From Membranipora membranacea (Eukaryota; Bryozoa; Gymnolaemata; Cheilostomatida; Membraniporidae): 64,000 nt of DNA. Each line of letters opens with the position of its first letter. The stretch's first letter is position 1. The notes below the pieces were generated by a model that worked only from the letters and a program-made list of their open reading frames with translations, was not told where the DNA came from and did not search any database. A program made the translations under genes and the position numbers. This document shows positions 37,239 through 50,700 of the stretch, one piece after another. The stretch is from assembly GCA_914767715.1 (NCBI GenBank), contig OU612075.1:250001-314000 (forward strand), read 5' to 3'.

Positions 37239-39011
37239 GGTGGTGATCGTTTCCTCACAGAGGGATCTGTGCAGAGAACAGCAGGCAGGTCAGCTGTATG
37301 CCAGTGAATGACTACAGCTACATACTCTGTGAGTTTATATAGTCATGGCTTTCGGAAAATTAGGTTAAGTACCTACTGAGCGCTTATAACAGTTTTGTCA
37401 AAAATATTTGCAAGACAAGTTTCTAAATTAATTCTTGCGGTTAAAAACATTCAGAGAACCAGGAATTTAGCCTTGATATTAATGCGTCTAACAAATTAAA
37501 CTTTGTGAAACATTTGTTTGAAACTGGCATCTTTTTAGTTCTTTTCTGGTAAGCTTATTAATCGAATCATCCTCACATTACTGCTAGACTCAGGCCTCCC
37601 ACTTCTTGAGGAGGGGCACGTCATCAATATTGATGCGTTAATATGAATCTATATCGTTTTCCTGTTGTTAGGTACTAAGATAAGAGTTTAGGCCTACATG
37701 CCTTTTGTGATGACACTTAGCTGGGACTCTCCTCAGCTCTGTGGTTTTCTATGAGGAACTTTCTGTACAATAACAAGGAACTTTTGACACCCGTGTTTGC
37801 TCCTTGTGAGATAATTAAAACTCACCAGCTGTGGAAAGCCACTGTGTGCTGCTTAGAATGAGTGGCCTTGATAAACTGCTGATCAGAAATGAAGTAATAA
37901 GTGAGCCCTACTGAATATAATGAGTGCTGATGCTGGCAGATTTGATATGCACGCTATAGTTAGTGGGAACCTCAATACCACACAGATCCAATTTAAAAAT
38001 TGGGTTGGTTATGCATGCAGGTTGTATTAATGAGCTGTCCATAACTATAATTTGATGAATAGTATCTATTCAATATTTCCATGCGCAGAATTACCACCGG
38101 AGGGAACCATGGCTGTCTGCCTGTTATAACACCTCATATTGGGAATCAGTGTCTAATAAGGATAGTCACAGAGTCGTCTCTTTATGTTATGGCCGTTGAG
38201 GTCACAAGGTCTGAGATTGGGACCAATGGAAGAAAACTTCAGTATCTGGAAGTTTATAAACTGTTGCTGGGGCTCACACATACAGTGTTTGAAGAAATGA
38301 AGCGTGTCATAGTAAAAGTAAGCCATGCACAGAATAAAATCCTATGTGAGAAAATCCAGGAGAACTTTGAAATTGCGAGTTACTAACTGGATTCATATTT
38401 GAGTTCAATTTGAAGGTCAGGACCTGGTATTAGTCCCTAGCTTATTACTGTAAGTAATGGTGGACTGTAATCATTGTACTGGACTGTATATTTTTATGGT
38501 ATAAACTGATGATTGTAAAAACAGTCAAGTATAAAAAAGAGGGAATCTAATTTAAAAAGAGAGATACTATGAAAATGGAATGTAAAATATAAAAGGCACA
38601 CAAAATGAGAACGAAATATAACATTAACATAGATTTGATTATGCTTGACGCCTGCAATGTGAATAAAATTGAAAAGAGAGAAAATACGTAAGAGTGGAGA
38701 AAACAGGTAAAAAGTTAGTTGAGCTCATGGAATGATTAATAATAACTGAAGTCTATCACAGGAGTAATAATATCAGATATCGATGAGGTAAGAAGATAGT
38801 TCCATTAAAAGTGGCTGAAAATTATTGATCAATAAATGGTAAAATACAATCACGGACCTGTCCAACGATATACTACAGTAAAAACTTGCATAAGAAAACG
38901 CTAATATTTTGGTTAGACACAAATGCCTTCAATCCAACAGCACAAGCGCATGAATCTTATTATTATCTTAAATATTTGTAAATGTTATCGTAATGCCCGG
39001 CAGCTGTATTA
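37239..39011. other. Intergenic region between the LRP 3' end and the propeller gene 5' end
   Basis: Both neighbours are on the minus strand, so this holds the LRP 3' UTR and the upstream region of the propeller gene. A plus-strand ORF at 38081-38386 (101 codons) has no recognised domain. No other structure stands out. Confidence 0.4.
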
Positions 39012-41793
39012 CTAAGCATCGCTAGCAGCAGCGCTGGGTGAGTTATCCTCCATTTCTATCTCACTGATCTCGTTCATATTCTCAGCCGTTGGATCAGCTG
39101 AGATCACTGCCTCTGTGTCCTCGTTAGTTACAGCGTATATAGGATTATCAAAGGATGGTATCTCAGGTTTGGTAGCTGCTGGTACCGGCGGCTCTGAGTA
39201 GGGATCCACATTACTCTATAGGATAGAGATAAACATAGTGTATCCATGTTGTCAGTTACAAAATAACCAGATTATAATACAAGAAGATGTGGTACCGTTG
39301 AGATCTTTCTGGTACAGGGAGCTGAATTATAGCAGTTTGAACTTTATCTTCATAACATATAGGACAAACTCATCAGTTGCGCTTAAGTTTGTCTCGTAAT
39401 GGGAGAACTACTGATATTACAATAAGTTGGAGAAAGATGGTTAACAGTGGATTGTAATACCACCCTAATAAGCTAAACTTGTTTGACTTACATCGATATA
39501 CACAGCACCAGTAGCATCTACAGACCCCCCAGGGGCGTAACGCACCCCTGGATCGTCATGATCCCCAGTTCTGAATTCTGCACCTCCGCTCCTAGTAAAC
39601 ATCCCCTTACCACCTCTGTATGGAGAAATAAAAATTTATAATGTTATGTGAATTAATATCCAATGAGCAATACAAAATAATAAATAATGATTTAAACACA
39701 GAAATGGTCAAATTTGGGGTAGACACTTCACGGTGAGTTTACTCGATGGTTTTACCCTCAAGATAATAATTATCTTGATCAGGCAACAAATCTTGGGAAA
39801 GATTCTAGGGAAGTTAAGAGAAATGGAGACTGACGGCAGATAGAGGGAATTAATGGGTAATTGAACATGTTGAAAAGACTGTGTACCTTCAGAGCAATCT
39901 GCTCAGACTATAGAGAAGTGATTACAGTCTGAATACTCAGACTACAGAGAAGTGTATACAGTCTGAGTAATCAGAGCTCAGACTACAGAGTATTGTTAAC
40001 ATATCTCACCGTTTCCTGTAGAGGGTAAATATAACCACAGCTCCTACTATAACTATCAGAGCTAGTATAACCACTATGGGTATAGCTATAGCCAGGGTAT
40101 TGTCCTTCTTCTCTACTCCCGTAACCTTCCCAGCAGTGACGGCTCGTATTCGCGCATTCTCACAAAAATCTCCTTCGAAATCTGATAAACGGTCATATAA
40201 GGCATCAATGAACTCATGATGTCCTGGTGAAAAAATGCCGCGCCGAAGATCAAAGACGATCGTTTCAAAATTTGCTGTAGGATTTTGTATATCGATACTG
40301 CATTTTAGAACTGATGGTATTTTTAATTTATTTCCATTCTGTCTGACATGTTGTTGTTATATGATGTATATTGTCTTCACAATGCATGTTTAGAACGGTT
40401 ATCAATAAAGTCCCTAGCATCATCATTATCAATGTGGTGAAAACAATGTAAGCAAACATTAATTTTCTAGATATTGTGTTTATGACGTAAAGACATGAAA
40501 AGTGTCATGACTGAAGTATTTAATGATCTACATTTTTAATAAAAACTTTGAGTAATTACAAGCAACTAAACAAAGCTCAGACTTCAGATTGTGGTGTCAT
40601 TTCCATCATCTAAGATTTTGGAGGCGCAATGACAGAAATTCCAAATAAACATCATTTAAAAAACAAAGTTACTGTCATAATTGAGGGATCCAATGATTTC
40701 AAAAAAAGTTCATTAAAACCTTGAGACCTATGACTCTCCACTCAATTGAATTTTTATAATTCAGAGCTCCTGCTGATACCCTTTTGATACCCTCGAGGGA
40801 ATCTTTCTTAATTAGAAATTCCCGATGGTCTCTCTTGATATTAGAATTAAGTTGAGCACAACGTAAAATGTGGTCTATGCTGGACCCAGGACATGGTTTA
40901 CTGGCCGACCGCCGTGTATATCTTACCTGCGGTACATGTACACTGTACTACAGCAGTAGTAGGGTTAGTTACACAGGATCCTCCGTTCTTACACTTACAG
41001 GATATCGTCACAAGGTCAACCAACTTCTGATTATAGGCTGAAACATGTAAGGTCAAAGGTTAAGACCATTTGTTTGAATCATCAGTCGTTATAAGATGAT
41101 GCAGCTACAACAGTTTATATTAGAGCTTCATCACTAGGGCTTATTAAGGATTGTGATGAACCAAGTGAGGCAGGCCCTCAGTTTTATCTACTGGTGAGAG
41201 GACCAAAGGCATGGAGTTAAATTAAAATGGAATGGCCCAGAGTCTTCCAATGAGAAAATAGAAGTTGTCAAATCAAGTTATTGCTCCTAAGCCCTGGATT
41301 ATGAGGAGGGGTGCATGTTTTGCCCCATGGCAGAAGTTATATTCCTAAAGACAGCATCAGGATAAATTGGCAGTTAGGATCTCCAGATGCCATATCAATT
41401 GAAAAAGTGTAGTTTGAGTTTTATCACTTGATCATAACCATAAACTTATAGAGATTTCTCTATAAATTTATGATCATAACATACATACTATTACTTTGAT
41501 TAAATATGTAGCTGGCCGGACCAGGATAGCTTCAATCTTACATTAGAGTGAGATTACTGACAAGGAAATTGACCAAACCAAACACCTCGGTGCTGAAAAT
41601 ATCGTATGCGACTGACATTCAAAGACTATGAATCTTATTAACAGGAGACTATGAAGAGATAACTCACATGGGTCACATTCCTCGGTGACTGGGTCATCAG
41701 AATCGGGACATACACACTTCGGTCCACTCAATGATCCGAGACACATCTCAGAGGAATTAGAACAAGTGTCAGGCTCACAAGTCTGCATCAAAG
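39012..41793 (-). CDS. LRP: EGF modules, transmembrane helix and NPxY tail
   Basis: Exons 41668-41793 (EGF-like, [15 protein letters not shown]), 40927-41037 (EGF-like, [13 protein letters not shown]), 40010-40181 (juxtamembrane [10 protein letters not shown], then the helix [20 protein letters not shown], then basic LYRKR), 39492-39615 and 39012-39215. The cytoplasmic tail is about 110 residues. It contains FDNPIY, which matches the FxNPxY internalisation signal bound by PTB adaptors (Dab2/ARH type), and proline-containing stretches ([13 protein letters not shown]) before an acidic end ([12 protein letters not shown]). The TAG stop is at 39012-39014. Only two EGF-like modules precede the membrane, fewer than in vertebrate LRP1. 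Confidence 0.93.
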
Positions 41794-44700
41794 CTGTAAA
41801 TATGAGATAATAGTATAATACCTGTTGGCAGGAAAGTGAAATCCACTTAAGACAGGGTAAAATCTGGAATTCAAAGCACTTTACTCAATCAAGACATAAA
41901 AAATCTTGCAACCTTTCGGTTAAGTTAGTCATTTCTCCTAATTCATCTGCTCATAATTCCATTTCTTTTTACTTATTGTTCTAAACCTGATGTGGTATAA
42001 TGGTAAGTTTTAATGCTGATTGGCTCACATCAAAAAATCATTCGATGACACGTAGGTAGTGGTCTGACTGAGATTTCATATTCTCATTTCTTAACTGCAA
42101 ATTCCTATGTCAATCATGAATGTGTGAAATATGTATAAGTGAGAATCTTTTACATAAATTTTCATGTTAATTATTTCATGATAGTGTTTATACGAAATAG
42201 TATCTTTTTAGTACCTTCCAATCTCAACGTTGAGTGAAAATCAATTGCTGTTAATATACCTTATAGCAGTTTTCTAAAGAAGACTAGGAACTCAAGAATG
42301 ATACCACAAGGAGTGGAGTGTATTTGAGTTGTCCTACCTTTAGACGGAGCCTTGTGTTGATGATATAGCATCAGATCGTTAGTCCTTGGTAAGCCTGTTA
42401 TAAGGCCTCTATATGATCTCGGAGTAAACATTGGCATACTGATTAGTGTACCGTTAGTCTCTGATATGAAATACAGAGTACCCTCAAAAGCTTGCAGTCC
42501 CACAGGAGAACCTAAACCTGCAACAAATCAATCAATAACTAATCGTTAATTATAAGAGAAAATCAGTAATTTATTGAATAAATCAATAACGGAAATAACC
42601 AATCCATCAAGGAATCAATAAATCAACTTTATCTAACATCATTACACTCTAACATTATCACACTTGATTTTCACCATGGTTTTCTCTCAGACATTTTTTG
42701 GTCGACCAAATATTGATTACAAATCAGTTTTGATAACGATGAATGATGATAAATTAGTAGTCTTATAACTTTTTTGGCCTGATGATATTTTGCACTAATC
42801 ACTATGTGGACAGCTTATGTGTTTTTTATATTTTTTAATATAACAGGTACGAGCTTCGTCGGAAATGATGATAACTGATTCCATTTACCAGGTGAGGCGA
42901 TAATACGGCTGATATCTCTGCCATCCTTATCCATAGTCCATATTGTGTTAGTCTTACCATCACACCAGAACACTCTGTTATCCTTCTGGAAATCTATTGT
43001 CAGACCTGTCGGGAAATTAAACAAATGTGTTAGATTGTCATTGTCATGGGATATTGAACCCAATACAAAAATTCATGCATGTCACAGCATAGAACTCAAG
43101 ACTGTCTGTTTGAAAGTATGAGATCCTCTCAGTGATGTCAAAATATTGGGGAACTAAGACTTTTGAGCTATAAGAAAATTATAAAGACTGTGCTTGTCAT
43201 ATATCCCGGAGCCAATACGACACGTTTAGTATGGAGGATCTTGTATTCTTGTTTGTTTTAAAGTATTATATTTTTCAGATGACTCATTCACTCGCACGTA
43301 ATCACTGACCTGTAGGGGAGAAAACTTCCATCTCATCGACAAGCAGAGTCGAGTTTCTGCCGTCCAGTGAGACGCGTTCGATTGTTGTGGCTCTTCTGTA
43401 GTTCTTATAAACCACATAGAAATATCTATAAATATACGATAACAGATTGAAATGGGTATCAGCTTGAAGTGCCGGACGTCGAGTAGTGTGCTTTTTTAAA
43501 AAAAACAACGCGCGCTCATGTCATATACTATTACATGTATTTCACTGATCGATAGAGAGTGAATTAAATCACTTAGCTTGAGCATCATCAGAACGATTTT
43601 GGTGTGTTGACCCGAGGTTAATTACATTTTTTACGGGCCTGCACATGTTAGGTACTCATACTAAATTGTCTCTGACGATCAGAGATACACATGCTAATAG
43701 TGTAGTCTCGATATCAGTGTACATCTTGGTCACATCTCTGTATGAGCGACTCACCCAATAACAGGATTGACAGCGATGAGACCGGGCTCATCTGGCTCCC
43801 TCTGATATATCGTTTTAGTGAATACAAATGGTTTAAATGTGGCTGCTGACACTCTAGCATTGGCTCCACTCTGAGTGAAATACAGAACCCTTGAAATAAA
43901 GAAATGAGAACTTACAAACAATGTAATTGAAGTTCAGGGATTTTCTCAACTGCAGGAAGTAACTCTTCAAACAAATAATTATATGTTCTGTATAACACAT
44001 TCATTAAATCTATGATCAATTTTATTCTTCCAATCTATCATTTTCACATTAACCCTATCTTATTACTCTACGCTGAAGAATAACTATTTACAAACAACCT
44101 TTGTTAAACCACTGCTGACACAGCTGGGCTTTGCCCAGCAGTGCCACCAGTCAAAAATTTAAATAGAGAGTTGTGGCATCAAAACATCTAGTCAGTAGCT
44201 TTGAATGGAGTTATATGAGCTCTCAAAATGTAAGGAGTATCTTCTTCCCAAGCCATCCACCATTAGTGATGACATATGTTGAGGTTCACCAATCAGGTTG
44301 GATCTCATCTAGATATTAAAGGCACCTGATTGGTCAACCTCAACATATGTCCGGGCTGGGGAAGAAGATACTCCTTACATTTTGAGAGCTCATATAACTC
44401 AATTCAAAGCTACTGGCTAGATGTTTTGATGCCACAACTCTCTATTTAAATTTTTGACTGGTGGCTATGCTGTGCAAAGCCCTGCTGTGGCAGCAGTGGT
44501 TTAAGGGTAAACAAATGCACTTTGTTAATATCATCCGACTGATTCGTCAATAAATTAAATTAATATTTGAACCGATCAGTTGTAACTCGGACAGAAAGTT
44601 GTAGTTGGACAATGTTGACTGGTTATCACAGTTATTTCTGAAGTACACATTGCCCTGCCCATCAAAAACCAGTGTATGTCCCTGTTAGTCACGATATGAT

Positions 44701-47700
44701 AATATCACAACTGCTATCTGTTTAGAAAGGAGCCGTGGGACAGGGAGCTATTCATAGAAATTCATACCGGTAATCAATATTATCAATCTGTCCATTAATC
44801 ATTTAATTGACGGACAAAACATAACAAACAGGACAGTACTTCTGAGAGTCTCTGACTTACTTATTAATCCAGTCATAAGACAGACCCTGTACACGAGACA
44901 CACCCTGTAAGACGACCTGAGGTTGACCTTGCTCAGTAGAGTCTGAAGGTATCAGAGCTCTACTTATAGTCTGAGCTGTTAGATCGGCCCAGTAGATGAG
45001 CTGATACTTAGAGCCTAGCCCTGGATCTACCGTCATAGCCTGAAATATAACAAAATGTCAAGTGACAGTTGTGTGCGATGTGATTATCGCTTTACATCTT
45101 GAGATGGTGGTGGCTCAACTAGCTTTACTTGGTCTAAAACATGCACAGTCACACCTGCCACTCCAAAGATCTGGAAACGGGTAATACAAATTTTTTTAAT
45201 GTACAATTATTCTTGTTAGAAACATGCGATTTAAAAATTCTTAGCCATGTGAAATCTTGGTCAAACTACTAGGGACGTAGTTCCTGAGAAACGTAACGGA
45301 CAATATATCACGTTAAGATGATCTTTGGTTCTGTTATGGATGTTCAAAAGGACGAAAATGGTGATGATAAATATATATTATAGTGATACTGACCCCCATA
45401 CTTCCGCCTGAATGTTGTATATCTCGATAAGCCTGTTTGTCCTGATTAGGTATAAACATACGGATCTCACTACCCAGCGATATGAAGAACTTATACACTG
45501 TAATATAATAACATGTGACAGCATGTGAGGGAAACGGTGGGAAAGTACAAGCAAGATGATTGAAATAATATCTTTGTAGTGTGTTTACATGATCATCAAT
45601 AAAATATTCTAACCCATATTTAATAATAAATAATTCTGGCTTTTGTGGATATTGGAGAAATGTTCAAACACATTCTGTTATCAGTAAGCACAGAAAATCT
45701 GTCTGGAAACGCCTTATTAGCAGATCAACTCTGCACCGACAATGCATGGAAGATAGTCAAAATGACCTCTTTACATTCTTAAGAAGTAAACTTTTCTCAT
45801 AGTGGATGTGGTCAAATTTCAGTCTAGAAAGTGCATATTTGGATTTATGCAAGATAATCGACGTGAATTAATCTGTCTACATTCTTTAAGTACCACACCT
45901 AGACTTACCCGGATCACTAGATTTACAGACGATCGTCCGATCATAGTTCTGAGCAGTAAAATCATCGGCACATAGACATTTATACAGAGGCTTAGTCTTT
46001 ACACAGGTCTGTGTACAGTTATTAGCATTCCACATCGTACATTCATTTATCTCTGAAATATAAATAAGTTAATATTATCGTTATGGGTAACAGGTCATCT
46101 TATACAGCCCTGTAATATATCACAAAGACAATTTACTTTCCTTTATGACATAAGAAACAGAGCTAGGCCAAAATACAGCATATCTATATCACATAAGCAG
46201 GCTCAACCCCAGCTAAACCTGACTTCTGCCACTTGCCATGTTCTTCGAGAGAAAACTCTTACAACTACCTCTCAAACTAAAAGTCCTTTTTTGTACATAA
46301 AACAACATAGAACTATGGTACCAATCATGCACACCGAAACAACGACAATTTTCAAATTTTTATATAAAAAACACTTCAATAGGAATATTCTCCTCAGTTT
46401 TACAAACATGAGAATCATTCCTTTCATGGTTATTTCCATAGACAAACACACAGTGTATAGTGTATCATGTGACCAGTGTGTAGTGTATCATGTGCCCAGT
46501 GTATAGACAGTGTATCATGTGACTAGTGTATAGTGTATCATGTGACCAGTGTGTAGTGTATCATGTGACCACTGTATAGTGTATCGTGTGACCAGTGTAT
46601 AGTGTATCATGTGACCAGTGTATAGTGTATCATGCGACCAGTGTGTAGTGTATCATGTGACCACTGTATAGACAGTGTATCATGTGACTAGTGTATAGTG
46701 TATCATGTGACCAGTGTGAATAACACAAAGAAATATACCGACTCACCTTCACACGAGTATCTATCCCTCTTACTAATCTCCATACCAGCAGGACAAGTAC
46801 AGATAACTCCCCTATTCATTTCCAGATTAACACAAGTATGAGAGCATCCTCCATTACTTACTGTACAGGATCTGTTCCCTGTGGGGGGATAAATCAGAGA
46901 TAGGAGTGACTCACTTGAGTAGCCTTCCATAAAATGTTGAATCAAATCACACGTCATATCCTGAATCTAGGGCAGCCGGATATTGGTTGCAATGACTGCA
47001 TCAAATTGCAAATTGTTTGTAGGCAGATTGGAGCACTTGACGATGATACTGATGAAATAACTTAATAGAACTTGGCAAAGATCTCATAGATCTCATCGGT
47101 TTATCGGTTTCATTAACAGCACCATATTATAACATTAGGAAAGTTTATTACTGTATTAGTTCTTACGTCATCATGTTGTTGTCATAATGCAGCTACAATA
47201 CGCCCATATTTTCACTCGACAGCAATGACCATTACCGTATTATATTCGCACCAAACTTAGTTTTATTCAGTTAAATAATGCTTTTATGACGATACTTACT
47301 ACAACCGAGTTCATCAGATTGATCCCCGCAGTCATCGGCCGAGTCACACGCATATCTGATACTTATACACCTGTGATTGTCACACTTAAACTCATTGAGA
47401 GGGTCACACTCCTTCGGTGCATTACCTGTAAACATAAAAAGTACTTATTACTCACTAGTCACTGATATTATATTCAAAAACAATAGACATTTTTCTGAGC
47501 TCTGATTTAGGCCTCAATTTGAAGTTGTCCTCTCTCCAGTTTGGTACTTTTAACCCACGCCGCATAGGGAAAACGTGCTGAAAAGAGGGTTATCTTGATA
47601 ACCGCTTATAATAGGATAAGATTATAATTTTTTGATTCAGAATCTGCAGCATTGAAAACTCATATGGACACAATTTGGGAAATAATTTTAGTATTTGGAT

Positions 47701-50700
47701 AGCATTTTCAGCCTGCTTTGCGGACAATTTGGCAGAATTTTTCATGAGTTTCGTCATTAAAATTAGGATTTAGGATTAGGACAAGCCTCCAATGATTTTG
47801 AAACCCTGTCTCCCAGGATTTTCAATGGTGCAGACTCTGAATCAAAACTCATTTTTATCCTAACATAAGCGGTTTTTAAGATAACCCTCTTTAAGCAGGT
47901 TTTTCCTATGCGGCGTGGGTTGAAATTACCAAACTGGAGAGAGGACAACTCCGAATTAAGGCATAAATAAGAGCATAGAAAACTGTCTATTGAGCACCAA
48001 GAGTTACCCCGCTGTCACTTTGTACGCCCAGAGCGTAATGAGTAATAGAGAGCATATATGCCTTGTATGATATGACCTTGTATGATATGACCTAGTATGA
48101 TATGGCCTAGTATGATATGACCTAGTATGATATGACCTAGTATGATATGACCTTGTATGATATGACCTTGTACGATATGACCTTGTATGATATGACCTTG
48201 TATGATATGACCTTGTATGATGTGACCTAGTATGATATGACCTTGTATGATACGACCTAGTATGATATGACCTTGTATGATATGACCTAGTATGCAAGTA
48301 TGTACAAATAATGTACAAAGTGTGAATATTGGGAATAATTTGTAAGACAAATATTTTAGATAAATTATTTTGAAAAAATCATAGGCAACTTACAGAGTCT
48401 GTCATCTTCATCGCTACCATCACCACAATTGTCTATTGTGTCACATGTCTGAGATTTGCTGATGCAATGTCTGTTAGCACAGTGGAATCTGTCCTCAGGG
48501 CAATCTTCAGTAGCGCATTTAGCCACCTTCTCATCAGAGCGATCCAGGCAATCATTATCTCCATCACACTCATAAGACTCCGGAATACACAGCTGTTATA
48601 ATATCACATGTGTCACGATATCACATGTGTCATAATATCAGTGTCATAGTATCACATTAGGCACAATATAAAGGTGAGTTTATACTAGGAAGTTTTTTTG
48701 GACGTTTTTAGCCATGTCAACGATTTTTGGACGTTTTTGTATATCTGTCTACCAGTGCAACATTTTCTGAGCTTTTCTAAAAATCGCGAGCGTTTTTGCA
48801 AAAAGTTCAAAGTTGTCTTCTCTTTCCAATATTCAAGGTCAAGGTCAACACTTAATTAGGGCATAGAGAAGACAACCTTTTATTTTCCGAAATTGATCCT
48901 AACATACCGAGTTATCACATCTGAACTGTTCTCTTCCACATGTACGACTGTCGGGACATCCGATCTCATCACTATAATCTCTACAATGTCTCGTAGCCTG
49001 AGAGTCACACCTAAGGCTGGCTGAGATACAGTGTCCGCTGTTACATCTCCACTCATCAGCAGAACAAGACTTGTTGGCTGATAGAAAATAAAACATAAGG
49101 TAAAACAGATATGGGTGTACACACATTCTCAATTGTACAAACATCTACTCAGGCATGTGGATAGTTGTTCCTACACACCTTATTTTGACATCTTGGAGAA
49201 GAATAAAATCAATGCTTTGCTATGGAAATTAATTGTAGATAGCTTCATTGTACGCCCCTGGCACATATCAAATGATAGCTTATCGCAACTAGACTAAGAT
49301 TGGTAGAGAGGACTTTGAATGCATTCAATAATATTCTTTCATATACTACCATGATTGCATGGAAAGAAAACTCCATAAAAATGCAAACTATGAATCAGAG
49401 TAGTAGACTGGAAACCCTGGCTTCACCTGTGACCAGTTTACTAATAATATAATGTAAGTACTAATGCTGGGTAGACTTACCACAGTTTTGTTCATCGGAG
49501 AGATCTCCACAGTCGTTATCAAAGTCACATTTCCACACACTGGGTATACAGAGTCCTGAAGTACATCTGAACTCAGACTCTGAACAAGCTCTGTATCTTC
49601 CTTCTGTTAACATTAGAAAATTAGATCATAAGTCTCGGTACAGTGTAAAGGTTAGCTTGTCAAAAAGTCTTTATCATTGAATGGCAATTACTGAATCGAT
49701 CCTTTCCTTCTCATGCTTTTAAGGACAGAGCATGGCAGGTAAGGTTTCCCATAAATGTCACCGAGCTACCGCTGCTTACTCTGTTAGTCTGTAAACTCTA
49801 CTCTAGCATAGGGTTCAGCTTACCCGGAACGGTAGTCTTTTCAACACTGATTACTATCCAAATGAGACGAAGTAATGTTACTATAGAAAGAGTGAAAATA
49901 TATTGTAGTTATTACACCTGTTCTCTCAGAGAATATTTCTAATTCTTACTCACCACAGTTGGACTCATCTGAACCATCAAAGCAGTCTCTATCAAAATCA
50001 CATTCATAGCTACAAGAATAAAAGAGCAGGTGAAGAAGATTTGACACAATAATCTGATGAAATCGTCTTATGGAAAATCTGCATTTTAAATGCAGCTTAT
50101 GATTTATTTACGATTGGTCACACAAAGAGACGAATGGAATGGTTTAGTTGAGTTTGATATTGTGAGGATCCCAAAAACATAATTGTAACGAGCTGATTCT
50201 GACTGTCCTACCTGGCTCGGATACACTGGTTACCAGTGCTGCAGGCAAAGTCGCCCTCAGGATGACACGCCACACAGTTATCCTGCACCTCGTCTGACTC
50301 GTCCCGGCAGTCGTCTGTACCATCACAAACCTGCCAGCTCGGTACACAGCGGTAGTTAGTAGCGCAGTCAAACCAACCAACAGCGCACGTTCTACTCTCT
50401 ATAACCACAATGTAAATATTGTTTGGAATTCATGTCCATCTCCAGTAATGGACATAATACTTCACCATTTTTGGCGTCGCCAGTAGTGCTTTCCTTAATG
50501 TCTGTTATTCTGATACACTCTGATTAGATAGACGTTTTATAATGATGTGGCACATTTGAAAGAAATTTAGAAATGAAAGATTGAAGGGAGATTGAAAAAA
50601 AGGAGATATTTTGTCGTGACAAGTCATGTGACCTGCAAATAAACAGGATCTGCGGGTAGGGAATTTTTTATGTGGCCATATCTCAGGAATTTATGCGTAT

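Noticed and set aside
38081-38386. 101-codon plus-strand ORF in the LRP 3' flank
   Set aside because: No recognisable domain or supporting signals; left as unsupported.
48004-48350. Two overlapping minus-strand ORFs with YHTRS and IIQGH repeats
   Set aside because: They are by-products of a 15-bp intronic minisatellite.
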